From positions 13,967,657 through 14,031,656 of the forward strand of contig NC_039482.1 of NCBI RefSeq assembly GCF_003590095.1: DNA of 64,000 nucleotides, read 5' to 3'. Source of the DNA: Trichoplusia ni (lineage: Eukaryota; Arthropoda; Insecta; Lepidoptera; Noctuidae). The notes beneath the pieces were generated by a model. It ran no database searches and was not told where the DNA came from. It saw only the letters and a program-made list of their open reading frames with translations. Below are positions 36,685-49,688 of the stretch, piece after piece (within the stretch, counting starts at the first letter, position 1; each line of letters begins with the position of its first letter). Made by a program: the position numbers and the translations under genes.

Positions 36685-39600
36685 TCACGTCTGCCGCTCG
36701 ACGCCGAAGTTGTAGGTGTAGTCGCGGTCGAGATCGAAGCGCGTGCGGCGTTTGATCGACGGCAATTGTGTCTGGAGACAATTAACATCGTACTCAATTA
36801 CAACTTGTCTGTAAGTTTAACCTTCTTTTTAACCGACTTCAAAAAAAGGAGGAGGTTCTCAATTCGACTGTATTTTTTTTTTAATGTTTGTTACCTCGTA
36901 ACTTGCGATTGGGTGAACCGATTTTAATGATTCTTTTTTTATTTGAAAGCTTGTGCTTCCCGTGTGGTCCCATTATCACCATTTCAATATCTGATGATGG
37001 GATCTTGTAGAAATCGGGGGAACTCTTCAATAAATTACAGCAGATTAACCGCAATTGTTGCTATAGCATATCTAAGCATTGTTTACGCCATCACACAACA
37101 TATTATCACGCCTGTACTCACTACAAAGGTTATAAAAACAATTTCGAAAAAAAAAAAATGTTCAAGGGCACTTACAAAGTTTTACAAAAAACGCAATACT
37201 GAAACTAGAATAAACATAATTAGATGTTTGTTCTGATGAGATATTCGGTTAATTAAAATGGCCTCCATAATTAACATCACTCTCAAATGGTAACAGACTG
37301 GGTGGAGGCTTTCGAACAAATATCACTGGGAATTCTGGGCAGTTTCACGGGGGCAAAGAACTCATTTGGGCAGGGCGTTTAGTAGGCCTACCCATACTAA
37401 AAATCACTAACTTTCCACTAAAAAGTAAAAAATAAAATTATTTTTTGAAAAAAATAAAAACCGACTTCAAGACTACACTAACAATATATACAATGGAACT
37501 AAAAAGTATAAAATAATATTTTAATTACAAGCCAAAGAACACTAAAGGAAAATCAACGAAATTATTGATACTTATGCATACTATTTACATTTTAAAATCA
37601 GTTATTTTTGGAGTCGGTGCCAGCCAAAACAAAAACAATATATTAATGACACAAAAAGAAATTACATAAATAATTGAAAAACAACCGATAATTGAAAAGA
37701 AGACAATAAAATAATTTATCTATTAATAACACAAAAAAGAAACATAAACTAATACATACAAACATAAAACACAACCATCAGCGTCTTCTGCCCTCACGCG
37801 TCTGCCCGCATTCGGCACCAACTCATAATCAATAGTATGCATAAGTATCAATAATTTCGTTGATTTTCCTTTAGTGTTCTTTGGCTTGTAATTAAAATAT
37901 TATTTTATACTTTTTAGTTCCATTGTATATATTGTTAGTGTAGTCGTGAAGTCGGTTTTTATTTTTTTCAAAAAATAATTTTTATCTATAATACATTGTG
38001 GGAGATGAACTCTTCAGTTATTTTAAGAATATGAACTCACCAAGCTGTCATCGGGCAGTCCCCTGAGCTTGGGGTTGAGCAGGAAGGGTACGCCCTCCAT
38101 GCCGTTGTATCCGCCCAGCGTCTGGTAGATGGTGTTGCGCGGCAGCGGCGCGGGGCCCTTCTTGCGCGCGGGCGCGGCGGGCGAGGCGGGCGCGAGGGGC
38201 GCGGGGGGCGCGGGCGAGGGCGCGGGGGGCGCGGCGCAGGGCGAGCGCGCGGCGGGGGGGCGCGGGGCGGGGCGTGTCGGCTTGATGTTGTAGGACGGGC
38301 TCAGCGCCTCGTAGTCGTGCTCCGTCGTGAACTCCTCGATGTTCGGGTACGCGGTGGGCGACTGCTTCAGGTTCAAGTTGTTCAGCTCCGACACCAACGG
38401 CGAAAGCTTAGGCGGTCGCTCCGGGATACGTAACCTGAAAGCATACGAAATAGATACAACTTGTTGATTGTCTTCCTTAAAATTATGATACAGATTTTCA
38501 AAGGTGTGACGTATGGGCAGTCTCGACACACGCTATAGAAGAGATAAGCTAAAGAACTCGGAAGGCTGACTAATTACGGGGACGTTTCGTTTATGACCAA
38601 CGATGACTAAAACTAGCTGATATTATAAGTATATAAATAGAACAGCAAGTGACAATCACGTATTTTTAAACGGAAAAAGAAAATAATTCAGAATAATGTA
38701 AGTAAGGCGATATTCCAGAAAGAGCTTTATGGAGGTACGACCTGACCTGACTCTGACCCATTTACGTGCAAATAAATTATTGACTTCAATGAATGAACAC
38801 TTCAAGTGTACTTGTATTGAGGTACGTGTCAGGTTGCGGCGAGATCTCTGCACAGTGCACTCGCGGAGCATAAACAAGTGCTTACGAGAATTAATCCGTC
38901 CGCTTTATTGAAGAATTTATTAATACGTTTGAGTCAGTGGCGATTCTTTGTTTTGCTCTGACCCACTTAAGGTTGCTCTTGTTTTGAAATAAAGTTTCAA
39001 ATGCTTAACAGTGGCTTATTCTTTCAGTAGATGTTTAACCGGAAGTTTCTGAGGATTTCTGAGATTAAATTTGAATGATAAACAGGATTACATTTTCTAG
39101 TGTGAACGACTCTTCTGTAACACTTTTCGGAAAAAGTGAAGTTATTTATTTCATTTATATAAACGGCAGCTCCGGAAGTACGGACTTTACCTTATTTAAG
39201 TCACTTGCACAAGGCATGGAAGATCGACCAAGCGTTCGTGGATCATACAAAGACATGTACTAAGCGGACATCGAAATATAAGTCGTGAACAGCGGGTTCG
39301 GAGTGACAACCTTAACACTCGGCAATCCTTCAGACAATGTATAGTTAATGCCATTTTTTTCAGCATACGCCTTATATACTACTGACGGTGACCATCTGAT
39401 CGTCTTTATGATTAGAGCCTGTAAATCAGCAAAGCAATGACCACACTTATGATATCTGCTCACCTCCTGTTGGCCTCAGGCGTGATGTTTGTGAGCACGT
39501 TCTCATACTCGTTGTGCGTCGGCGACGTGTCCGCGCTGCCGCCGCTCACTTTGTAGCACACCATCTTGCCGTTTATTTCACTGAAAGTAATAAACATACG

Positions 39601-42600
39601 TTAATTATTGCTACATCTTATGCGTATGCTTGCATTCAGTTAGCGTCACCTTGCAACGCCTTGACTATATGGTCTTTATGTTAGGGTGAAAGGAAATGTA
39701 ATCATTTAGTTACTTGGGTGGCATTGGCGCGTCAGACTAACATAAAATAGCAGCATCAATTGTATTTCATGTCTTAATACCCTATGCTCAATGTAACTGA
39801 CCTGAGGATACCAGTAGGTATTGGTGACCCAATCGGGTAATAGTAAGTCAAATGCAATAAGTGTTTAAATATCTTATAAGCTCATCAAATCTCTTAGCAG
39901 AACTATTGCAATCGTGGATTCGCTAGACTTGATGGCTGTGTACATAACAATGATTCAGTTTTCTGGAATTCGAGGCTAACATTTCACGGTTTGGTAAAAA
40001 AAAATATTTACTTGGTTAAGACCTGTTATGATTTACAGTGAAATTAAATTAAATAATATATTCTGTATGTCTTAGGACTTATCATAATTTTGGCAAAGTT
40101 GTTGCATATATCTTACCCGGCTAGCATGAACCCCTGCGGCGCCTGGCGCATCTTGGAGCAGACGATGACGTCGGTGACGGGCGGGAAGGCGCGCGCGGCG
40201 GCGGGGCGCGACACGCGCGTGCACAGGCGCCGCTTGCCCGCGCGCCCCGCCACGCTGTAGCCCGGCGGCGCCGCCTCGCGCTCGCCCACCACCACCACGC
40301 CGTCCATCACGTAGCCGGGCACACCTGCGCCAACGAACCAACATGCTCAAAATGTCGAAATTACATCCATACCTATATATTTTGATAGTAACTATCGTGG
40401 GAATGATTCATTATTAAATGATGTAACAGTTTACTCACGCATATTTATCGGGGTAGCCCGACTAGTTTTAGACCCAACCAGAGTCCTTAATCATGAGCAG
40501 ACGCGGCGGTCGCAATCTACTCGAAACTAGTCGGTGTACCCCGATAAATACGCGTGAGTAACCCGTTACATCATTTAATATCATCATCATCGGCCTAGCC
40601 TTTTCCCAACTATGTTGGGGTCGGCTACCAGTCCAACCGGTTTCAGCTGAGTACCAGTGTTTTACAAGGAGCGACTGCCTATCTGACCTCCTCAACCCAG
40701 TATGGGCGACACGATACCCCTTGGTTAGACTGGCTGTCAGACTTTTTCAAGCTTCTGACTATCTGTAACGACTATCAAAGATGTAGGAATAACAGCCGGG
40801 ACCCACAATTTAACGTGCCTTCCGAAACACGGAGGAACTCGCTATGACAAAGATGGTCACTCATCTACGGACCAACCGCGTCAAGCATAGCTTAACCTGT
40901 GATCGAATCACTTATGCGGTTATAGCACAGCTACGAGCTCCTCGTTCGTCCGTTACATCATTTAATAATATACTTATATAGTTTCATCATCGGCCTAGCC
41001 TTTTCCCAACTATGTTGACGTCGGCTTCCCGTTTAACCAGATGAAATATTGCAGTGTAACTTCAGTTCGCCTTTTGTTTATACATGCTTACTGAGTACAA
41101 TGATTTACGAGCAGAGGCAAGTCGCATTCAGAGTCACCAGATGTTATTTACAATTCTTCGTGAGAGGATGTTTATCTATAGTCATCAAATATTAAAATCT
41201 GAATTGTTGTGTATGTATGTCATACTTTAATATCAAAGTGTATCGTACTCAAGGAGTACCTCTAGAATACCAAATGGAGATTAGTCATGCTTTTGGAATC
41301 ATACAATCTTATGAGCCGCAGCAGGTGCTACAACAACCCAAGACAATTTTAAAGTCTCTGTAATTAAGTCCGAACTTTATAGCCAGATACCAACTCCAAC
41401 AACGCGACAGTCTAAAGTTTAGTGAAGAAACCTTATGACCGAGTGTATAAATTCAGGCTGGCTGTTCTAAGGCTAAACCTAGTAATTGATAGTCAAACTA
41501 CACGCGAAACCTTACAAGGTTCCCTTGCATTAGCAACGATGCAGTGACATTGTGTTTAATGCCCTGGAACTTGGGCTGAAGCACCGTTGAAGTACCTGCT
41601 TACAAAACTTTACCAACATTTCCAATATTCATTTTACATTAGACATCGCAGTACCAGCTAAAAGCTTTTCAAACTTTTTCGTCATAAAACTATTTCAGTC
41701 TAGCCTTTCAAAATAAATAGCTTTGGATCAACGACTATCATAAATCAAACGATTCAATTTTGTTATATGAAAATATCACGAGAATTCGCTGCGAAGAAAA
41801 TAAACAGAATTATTTTGATATTTTCATTTCAAAAAAACAAATCGCTATTTGGAATATCAATATAAATATTTTCATCAAATCGATTGGATATTGACATGAA
41901 ATAGAGAGATTGAGGTTATGAATTCCGTGAACGTTTCTACACAAGCCAACTGAAATAAATTGGAAATGAAAGGAATAAATAATGCAGAATCGATTTAGAC
42001 TCTAGTCTGCAATGTAACACAATACACTAGAAGCGAGTTCAGCATTTTTGACTGTAAAATGTAGAGTTACTCGGTACCCAAACACCGTGGGAAGGGATCA
42101 AGGAACGCAGATTGATATATTGGAAGCAATCATCTAATCAGAGCGTCGCCGCGTCGCGCCATTACTATGACTCCTGCGTTATTTGAATACACTGCTAACG
42201 TATCAATGCAGTCTATTAACTAGCTTGTCAGCGTTATAGAATGCTTGAGATAAAACTCTTTCCAGTCCGAAATAACGTGGAAAAGATAATGACAGCTGAA
42301 ATTTACGGTATGTTTTGGCAGACAATGCCAAGATAATATAAAATTGGACAAAGATATATAGATTTAAAATTTAGTATAATTAATACAAAAATGAAAACAA
42401 CCGACACGAAATGCAGAAAGACAATAATAAGAATACAGTTGCTTGAAAACAGGACGCAAATTGAACTGAATATTCAGATAGACCTTTTCATTTGACACAA
42501 ACCTCAGTGCACACCGCACTCGAGTTTCCTGTTTACGGAATGCCGAAATAATATTTTGTTTGTTTGCATTGCGCGTATACTGTTTACTATTACGAATAGA

Positions 42601-44999
42601 CTGTAACAGTACGTAACGTAACTGACTGACATTGGCATGATATTACTTATTATACAATTTCAAGCTGATTTTAGTCTGCTGGTATATATTATTTAAAACA
42701 ATCCGTAGATATACCTTATTTACCTAGACCGAGATCTATTCGCAATAGTCGGGTATTCCTAAGCCAGTATTATCAAATACCACTTTCCACTTGCAAAGAG
42801 CACCAGTTTCAAAAACAGCTATTTCAAGACTTGGTTTTTAATTTTCACCGTCTTATTCACAAAAAAATACCTGAACAGACCGTTAATATTAAAATTACAG
42901 TAGTACATAAAACATAAAACCATGCAGTTAAAATGTCGCCTATAACCGAGCGGGCCTAGCGTTTAAGCAAGACCACTTGCTATTATCATATCAGGTCAAT
43001 ACAATACCGCGATAAATTAATTTCCTACGAAAAAGAAACGCATGCAGACAAAGAGTGACCTAATAACAGTGTAAACAGATTTGAGCGTGTCCAGGGGCTG
43101 GCCCCGTTACGAGACTCACGATCATTGAGTAATCATTTTGACAGCGGATTCGGCCTTCGGGCCGAGCCGAAGAGTAATGAAAGTGACTACGCAGTACGAG
43201 TAACGGCTGTTACTGTACTCGATCAATATAATTAGGCTGGCTTTGGTTTTTATTAGCATTGCTTTTTGCAAAGGTTTCGCTTAATGTTCGCCGAGATGTT
43301 TCATGGTCTTGTGATAACCTTAAGGCGAGGTTGAGTTAAATGTACATACGTATTATGTTACTTCCACATCTATACATTTTTACAAGCTTTTATTTAGTTA
43401 CACCTGTCCCGTTTACTGTCCGTCTACCGGTCTGTAATCAAATTAGCAAGTTGTAACAACAATGCGTTGAGATACATTTTAATCGCCTTTTCGAGTTCTT
43501 TGATTCCAAAGCAATCTAAAAGCTTATTATTTTATGTAAGCTTCTCGCAGGCACTTTCGACTCGTAATATTAATTACTCTTGTTGCATCTAATATCTGTA
43601 TTTTTTTAAAGTGTAGTTTGGAGTGATTCCGGATTTTTTTAACATCCACTAGGGCTTTAGCCTCTCGCTTGGAGCATGCCTCAAGTGAATCGCTCTAGCT
43701 TAGGCAGTAGAAGAGGTGAGAACGGTGGTTTAATTACCGTATGTGGGGAACACCGGAAAAGGAACTGGTATTTTTTTTATAGATTATTGTGCACAATTAA
43801 CAAAGAGAGCTTTCATAACACTTATGACACTGTTTGACCCATTTATCTCAACAACGTATATTTATCGTATTGGGTAGCCAAGCAAATGCAATGCGTCGTT
43901 CTGCCGCCGTGTCGATTCGTTAATCGATTTATCGATTATTATTTTCCGCTTAATTCAACCGGTATTGAGTATTTTATTTTGTATGAAACGAAACAGTTAA
44001 GGATAAAGTGATGTTTTTGTTTAAGCAACTAAAATTTAATTTTCCTTCTACGTCATACGCCGTACGCCGTCTACGTCTAACGGCCAAATTTTAATACTTT
44101 TCGGTATTTACTTGGATAAATTTCAAGACGTTATTAAGAACCAGCTACCATTACTTTTGGCAGATTTAAATAAATTTGTTTCAAAAGCAGCGTTAAAAAC
44201 TAAATGAAACCTAAGCGAACCCCAAGAGCTTGTACGTAACAAGCTTTTGAGTTTGGGAGTGACTGTCTAAGTGGGCGGTATGCGGCGGGCCGTTCCAATT
44301 AATCATAGCCTCTACAATTATAATCACTTCACTTTAACATCCGTTCAAAAGCTGGTCCTCGCAGCAGAAAACATTAACTTGAACGAGATTATCGCTGGGA
44401 ACAAATTATGTTAACTTATTTTAAATTAGGATGGCGAATGACGATGTCGACGACGGTTTACGAAGTATACATAAAGCTCTTTCAATAATACGAGTTTGTA
44501 GTTTCAAAGTATGTGAATATCCTTGCCATATGAACAAAGTTCTTGAGTGCATTCACATTTTCGGAAACATAACCTCAATTTAACTCATCTGCTGAACTCC
44601 ATCAAGCCGAACTAATGAGATGTAATACAACAAAAAGGAACACTCCTGACTACTTGATGCTAAATGCATACTTGGAATATTAAAATTGTTAAACTTACGG
44701 TACTTTTTAACTAACTAAAAACGAATGAATTCTCGCAAAATAGCTGACAAGAAAACGTATTAAAACTCATGTACTGATCCTACTGTACCTTCAGATTTTG
44801 AAAGACAGATGTAGTGGCTGGGTTTCTTTCCGAACAGTCCATTCTGTCGCAGCAGGCCGGCGTCGGCGTCCTCGTCGTAGGTCCTGCTGACTGGCCAGTA
44901 GCCGGTGGGGCACTTGGCCACGCTCTCCACGATCTGCAGCGACAGCAGCGGCCGCTCGTCCGGCAGCGCGCCGCCGAGCGCGCTCAGCACCTTCGACAT
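36685..44999 (-). CDS. Mvb12: MVB12, ESCRT-I subunit with MABP and UMA domains
   Basis: Subunit of ESCRT-I, which sorts ubiquitinated cargo into multivesicular bodies. Five coding exons on the minus strand: 44999-44789, 40324-40117, 39580-39464, 38434-38041 and 36771-36685; all junctions stay in frame, giving 338 residues. The MABP domain spans about 5-150 and matches human MVB12B in order: CPTGYWPVSRTYDEDADAGL, GLFGKKPSHYICLSK, APPGYSV, GKRRLCTRV, VTDVIVCSKMRQAPQGFML and GEINGKMVCYKV. A linker at about 180-285 includes a Pro/Ala-rich stretch with possible SH3-binding motifs (RPAPRPP). The C-terminal UMA motif begins YNGMEGVPFLLNPKL, crosses the last intron and ends near RDYTYNFGVERQT. UMA is the part that docks on the ESCRT-I core. 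Introns 1 (4.5 kb) and 4 (1.3 kb) carry repeats. A short upstream ORF (ATGATGACATAG) ends 8 bases before the start. Confidence 0.93.
36831..37020. mobile_element. MITE-like element, second copy of the 2.68 kb family
   Basis: Begins AACCGACTTCAAAAAAAGGA and shares TTTGTTACC, GGTGAACCGATTTTAATG and CGTGTGGTCCCAT in order with the 2675-2860 copy. A matching right inverted end was not found in the immediate downstream sequence, so its boundary is uncertain. It lies in MVB12 intron 4. Confidence 0.55.
37434..37982. mobile_element. Foldback/MITE element with about 150 bp near-identical inverted arms
   Basis: The left arm is about 37434-37585 and the right arm about 37831-37982. The left starts AAAATTATTTTTTGAAAAAA and the right ends with its reverse complement. 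The only difference I see along the arms is CTTCAAGACTA against CTTCACGACTA. The 245 bp between is A-rich and non-coding. The arm motif ACCGACTTCA links it to the AACCGACTTC elements nearby. Near identity of the arms suggests a recent insertion or ongoing arm homogenisation. It sits in MVB12 intron 4. Confidence 0.85.
40391..40580. mobile_element. Palindromic repeat element, copy B, in MVB12 intron 1
   Basis: Inverted arms run ATTAAATGATGTAACAG...ACTCACGC(A)TATTTATCGGGG on the left and CCCCGATAAATACGCGTGAG...GTTACATCATTTAAT on the right, with CCCGACTAGTTTTAGACCC and AGTCCTTAATCATGAGCAG between. The similarity to copy C extends left of the arm through AACTATCGTG, so the element is larger than the palindrome. 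It has no coding capacity. Its right border has served as target for the SINE that follows. Confidence 0.75.
40581..40949 (-). mobile_element. Full-length tRNA-like SINE flanked by an 18 bp target duplication
   Basis: Read on the minus strand it begins near CGAACGAGGAGCTCGTAGCT and runs to GGGAAAAGGCTAGGCCGATG, with a (ATG)n tail. Near the head, GTGATTCGATCAC resembles a pol III B box. It is flanked by exact direct copies of CCGTTACATCATTTAATA at 40563-40580 and 40950-40967, a target-site duplication expected from target-primed reverse transcription. The same family is present at 53.02-53.37 kb and as a scrap at 40.98 kb. Confidence 0.85.
40985..41040 (-). mobile_element. Truncated SINE 3' end
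   Basis: CATCATCGGCCTAGCCTTTT and the following CCCAACTATGTTGACGTCGG match the tail end of the SINE just upstream, but similarity stops within about 55 bp. It is a 5'-truncated insertion or a recombination scrap. Confidence 0.65.
41041..44788. other. Rest of MVB12 intron 1
   Basis: I see no coding exon or clear repeat in these 3.7 kb. A small stem with a UUCG loop, TTCGGCCTTCGGGCCGAG, lies near 43151-43168. Otherwise the sequence is AT-rich and without features. Confidence 0.5.
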
Positions 45000-47900
45000 T
45001 CTTGTTCCTATGTCATCATGTCACCACTCAGTCTTGTTATCAGCAATCTTATGTAATCAGTCTAATCGTTTAGCACCTGGAACAAACAACATTTGTTAAG
45101 ACATGTTATTCCTTACAATTCAATTCCCATTATATCTATTCTACTAAACATGAAATTATTTACTCCGAGACTTAGTGCATGTGAACTGATCTAATCACCT
45201 GCTGATAACTTAACCGGGGTTATCATAAACGTCACATTTAAATTTCCATTATCTCCGATTCTAATATTCCTATACGTCTCCCGGCTAGACGTCTTGACGA
45301 CACAAAGAGAACTCCAGACAAGGTGGATGAAATCTGGGGGTCAGGGACCCGGAGGGTTCAAATAAAATGAGGTCTACGTCCTGCGATAGGTCAGGCGTTT
45401 AGAGACGCCCATATTGACTTGAAGAACGTTATTTATATCTCCACGCCCAGAGGATGAAGGTGTAATGTGTAAAACAATATTTGCAAACGCGCCCTGGCAC
45501 CCGCGTCCTTGGCACATAATTTATAGGTTTTTAGGACTAAAGGAAACATTACCGGATGCCCAGTTAGTCTTTTAGCACAGAATATAAAATAGAACTGACG
45601 TACTTTTAGTTGTTGTCCAACTAAGGCTAATCTTACAGAACGCTAATGCGTATTACTATGAAATTAATACCATATTTGCTACTCAGTGGCTTAGCGACTA
45701 GTATTAACATTCTAATAATAACGTCACTAATCATAACCAGAACTGCTTAATTATAATTATATAATTAGCCTTAATCATGTGTAAATAACAATTATCATTA
45801 TTGAATACCCATAATGATAGTTAATCACGTCTTAATACTATGCTTATGGAATCAAAGCACTCAATCTAGAATAACTAAAAATCTTAAGCTATGTGCGGTT
45901 GTAAATTGCTAATACGTTACCTTACTCATTTGTAAGATTGATTTGAATCTCATAAAGGGGCTTTGAAGCTCAAATCAATCGCACAAAGGATTAAAGCTCA
46001 ATCCCAAACCATAATAATGGCGAGTATCCCAGAGTTAGTAATCTTATTAGGAACAATCCGTTCAATTGTTTCTGTCCCCATATCCAGTACACTGCACCCA
46101 CAGAGCAATAAAAAACATTATCAAAACAGCAGACAAAAAATAAGCGTACAGTTATGGCGGCAAAAAAGGTGTGATTGACTTTTGGACAAGATTGCTCTTT
46201 TTATATAGACGATGATGATTCATCTTTAACAATATGTATGTATATTCCTTACTTCCTTGGGTGTTTCGATGGACCATGTACCAGATCCAAATTACAAGCA
46301 GCTTTTCGACTAAACATTGAAAGGAACTGTTGCTTTGGAATAAGGAATAAACCTACAACACGGAGATTTTCATAGAGCACCATTCATTTATCGAGCACTC
46401 GTCGATGTAAAGGCGAAAAAAGATTTCGAAGCTACTCTTTGCAGAATATCAAGCAGCCTGCATGCTGCTGCCATATTTGAAATTTAATTGGGCATCCTGT
46501 TCCCGTTACACCGCATGCGAAACACGATAATACAATTTCAGCACTTCACACAGAGAGAACCTGGCTAACTCGGTTAAAGGCTGAGTACTATGAGGTTCAC
46601 AATATCACGAAATACAAACATCAAATCGTCGGCAAGGTACTGTTTTTGTTGCATTTATGACCAAAAGGGGAACAAGAGCATGTCGGAACTTGTCTTTCGA
46701 TCAATGACCAACGATAAGACGTATCATAATTATTTCGTGAGTAATGTTATCAGTAAATGTTATCACTATTTTAATTTATCAATGGCCATAGCTGATAGAA
46801 ACTGAAATACAAAAAAAAACTCGTTTCTATGCGTAACTAGATATTATTCCTTTTTTCTTAGGCCAGTGATTTCTTGGACGATTTACATCAAGACAAGGAC
46901 AAGGAAGTTTTTTTTATGTTTTTTACGCATTACCTACGATTACTGAGGACCAAAATTGTTTTTCTAACAGAATAGATAATTTTGGATTTTGTCCTTTATT
47001 CTTTTGTTGTCTACAAGAAGCCTTAGAATAAAAAGCTTCTATTTGGTCTCTAATACTCCAAAATTATACTAGCTACGTAAAACGTAATAAATAATGTTAT
47101 CATCAGGTAAAGGGGAATTATAATAAAAATAGTTTTATAAGAAAATTTCGGTCGTTTTCTGAGTATTTTTTATAACACACGGCATTTTTTACCAGGAAAT
47201 AAATTTATCTAAGTTAGCGAATTAATAAACTATCACGTCAAGGCCACGGTATATGTGTAGTTTACACAATCATTGGTGAGTCATTATTGCCTGAGAATAT
47301 GTATGTTTAATGAACTAGACACGTTATTATTGTTACCTAGAACTTGAACTCAAGAACAGGATTTTCGATTAGACGCATAATTAAGTTTTCCACTTGGAAA
47401 AAAACATTAAAAGATTTCGCTTCTCATTTGTGGAAAATGAGTTTCAGATGTACGTAAGGCTTTTATCTTAGCGTTTTTCTAGCCTATCTTGCACACCCCA
47501 CGTTAATGAATAACAACAATAGTAATGCTGGTTCTCAGAGCTGTAATAAACTAAACGTAAGTCAAAGGACAACGTTTGACAGTCGCCTGATGAGGACAAA
47601 GACGGCGCGAGAAAACATAGTCACACTTCCTCATCAATCGAACGGAATTCAGGTAGTATTTTTCTTTGAAGATTTATATTTCATGTCAAAACAGTCAAAT
47701 AAGCGTGTTCGTCACATTAGCGGCTGTTTTCTCAGAAGTCCATCATGATAAAGTGGCACACTTCTATAATGTGCCGTTATTTTTATTGTTTGTCTTTGTT
47801 TTACTATGAATCATACTAGCCTCTAACAGAGTCCTGAATCCAATTTAAAATAATGTGTTCTTGTGTACACTGTTGAGGAAGTGTAAATCTTAACCAAATT

Positions 47901-49688
47901 TAATGCATGGAGAGTTGTTACTTTCGCGATAAGTTACTCAAAGATTCATACAAAAATCTTCTAAAACTCTGACAAGGTTAATATAATACAATAATCCCAT
48001 AAATAACACTGGGAAATACTCGGCAACACATGGGATAAGGATAAGGCATGAACTAAGATGTTAAATCAATTGAAAAGTGAATACAAACTCCAGAAAAAAG
48101 GCTTTAAGGTCAGAGAAAGGTAACAAATCAATTCATTCACTAGTATGAGAATGAACTACACTGAGACACAGTGGTGTACAGAGGCACCTGGATCTTATAT
48201 GCCATGCTAATTGCTAACTAACCCAGTTCTTGTGTTACTCACTTATAACCACACTCGTAGCTCAAAGGTTAAAGGCATTCAGTTTTTATTATCATCTGGG
48301 TTTTTATGTTATTCCTTCATACCGGATACTTGTACTGGTATTATCTCAGAACTGTTTCATTTATTCTTATCAAAGTATTTAACATACAATAAATGATTTG
48401 CTGTCTATAACATGCCTATTATGTATGATATGATTACATTATAGTAATTAGCATTATATTAGTTTTATGCATTTAGCTGCACAATAAAAACAAAGAAATG
48501 TTTGTTTCAAGATATTATCTCAATGTGAGATAGTCAAGACTGTCTGAGTCACAAGCTTATCATGCAGATAGGACTAAAAGATAATTAAAATTTGTCATAG
48601 GATTACATTCAATTATTAAACTAAAAAAAAAAAGTTTTAAATGCTAATCTGTTTGAGATAAACAGTTGCTAGGTATAAAAATGAATGGAGGCTCTCTGAT
48701 ACATATAAATCTACATAATTATTTTCTCTTTCTATTAGTAATAAAAAGGTTGGCAAACAACATTGATCTTAATAGTCCCGTTAAATCAGTAAATTGTAGT
48801 TTAATCTCATCTTTGTATTTATTACAAATTTAGTAAACTGACTAAAATATCAATTGCATGTAGAAGAATGAAAATAAATAAACAAAGACATTTGTCAGAA
48901 TAAATATTTAGCAATTTGTGGATAACAGAACATTGCTTAATAATGAGTCAGATTAGGCTTTGTTAATGAATGTAGCTTATATTTTGTTTACTAGGCTACT
49001 TAATAGAAGTAGTAAATTATGTTTTTGCTAGAACTGTTCACATACTCAGTCCTATTCGATTCGTTAAATCTTGTTTTATATTATAGGAATATCCTTCAAT
49101 CTTTATCCCCAGTGTCAATGATTATGAACTTGGCATTTTAAATTAACAATGATACAACAACACAATTGTGAGAAAATATAAACAAAACAAAGACACCACT
49201 CACATATAATTTATTAATGTAGAATATCACAGAGCTATTTGTATTGCAAGATGAATAAAATTGTTTGATTGGTTAGAATTCATTCAATAACACTTACATG
49301 GGTGGATGTGGGGAATAGGGATCATCAATCAAACATGCACTTTAAAGGATTTAAACAATACCACTCACTGAAAACAAGATTTCTCGTTAGGGAATCCCAA
49401 AAAGAAGTTAAAACACGCAAGAAATTTACACAGGCACTGGTGGAATCGTAAATAATACACTCAAAATAGGTATTTCAAGACGATTGAATGAAAACTGGTT
49501 ACGCGATACGACCGACTTGGCAGTATTCCATATGATCAGTGACGGAGTACACGCGTGCAGCGCCTCTAATGCAACACTAATAATTAAAAGCAATTGGCAG
49601 TGGCAGGCGCCCGGGCGACGAGCGAGAACGATGACCCCCGCCAGATGATACCATTCATATTTAACTGTGTATTTAAGATAAACTCACC
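45000..49688 (-). other. Putative MVB12 5' UTR: exon 2 leader, large intron and upstream exon end
   Basis: On the minus strand an acceptor TTTGTTCCAG ends at 45077, so a leader exon piece 45076-45000 precedes the ATG. A consensus donor ATGACTACG|GTGAGT ends an exon at 49688, in the first GC-richer patch upstream (about 49.56-49.70 kb). If they are joined, the spliced leader holds ATGACTACGGTGCTAAACGA and ends in TAG, a 7-codon upstream ORF. The intron (about 4.6 kb) shows no coding sequence or clear repeat. The pairing of these two sites is inference. Confidence 0.4.

Noticed and set aside
43151..43168. UUCG-capped stem as terminator
   Set aside because: A lone 6 bp stem in a large intron of a eukaryotic gene; no U-run and no bacterial context.
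44814..45099. Plus-strand open frames at 44.8-45.1 kb
   Set aside because: Antisense to MVB12 coding exon 1, whose minus-strand frame matches the MABP domain.
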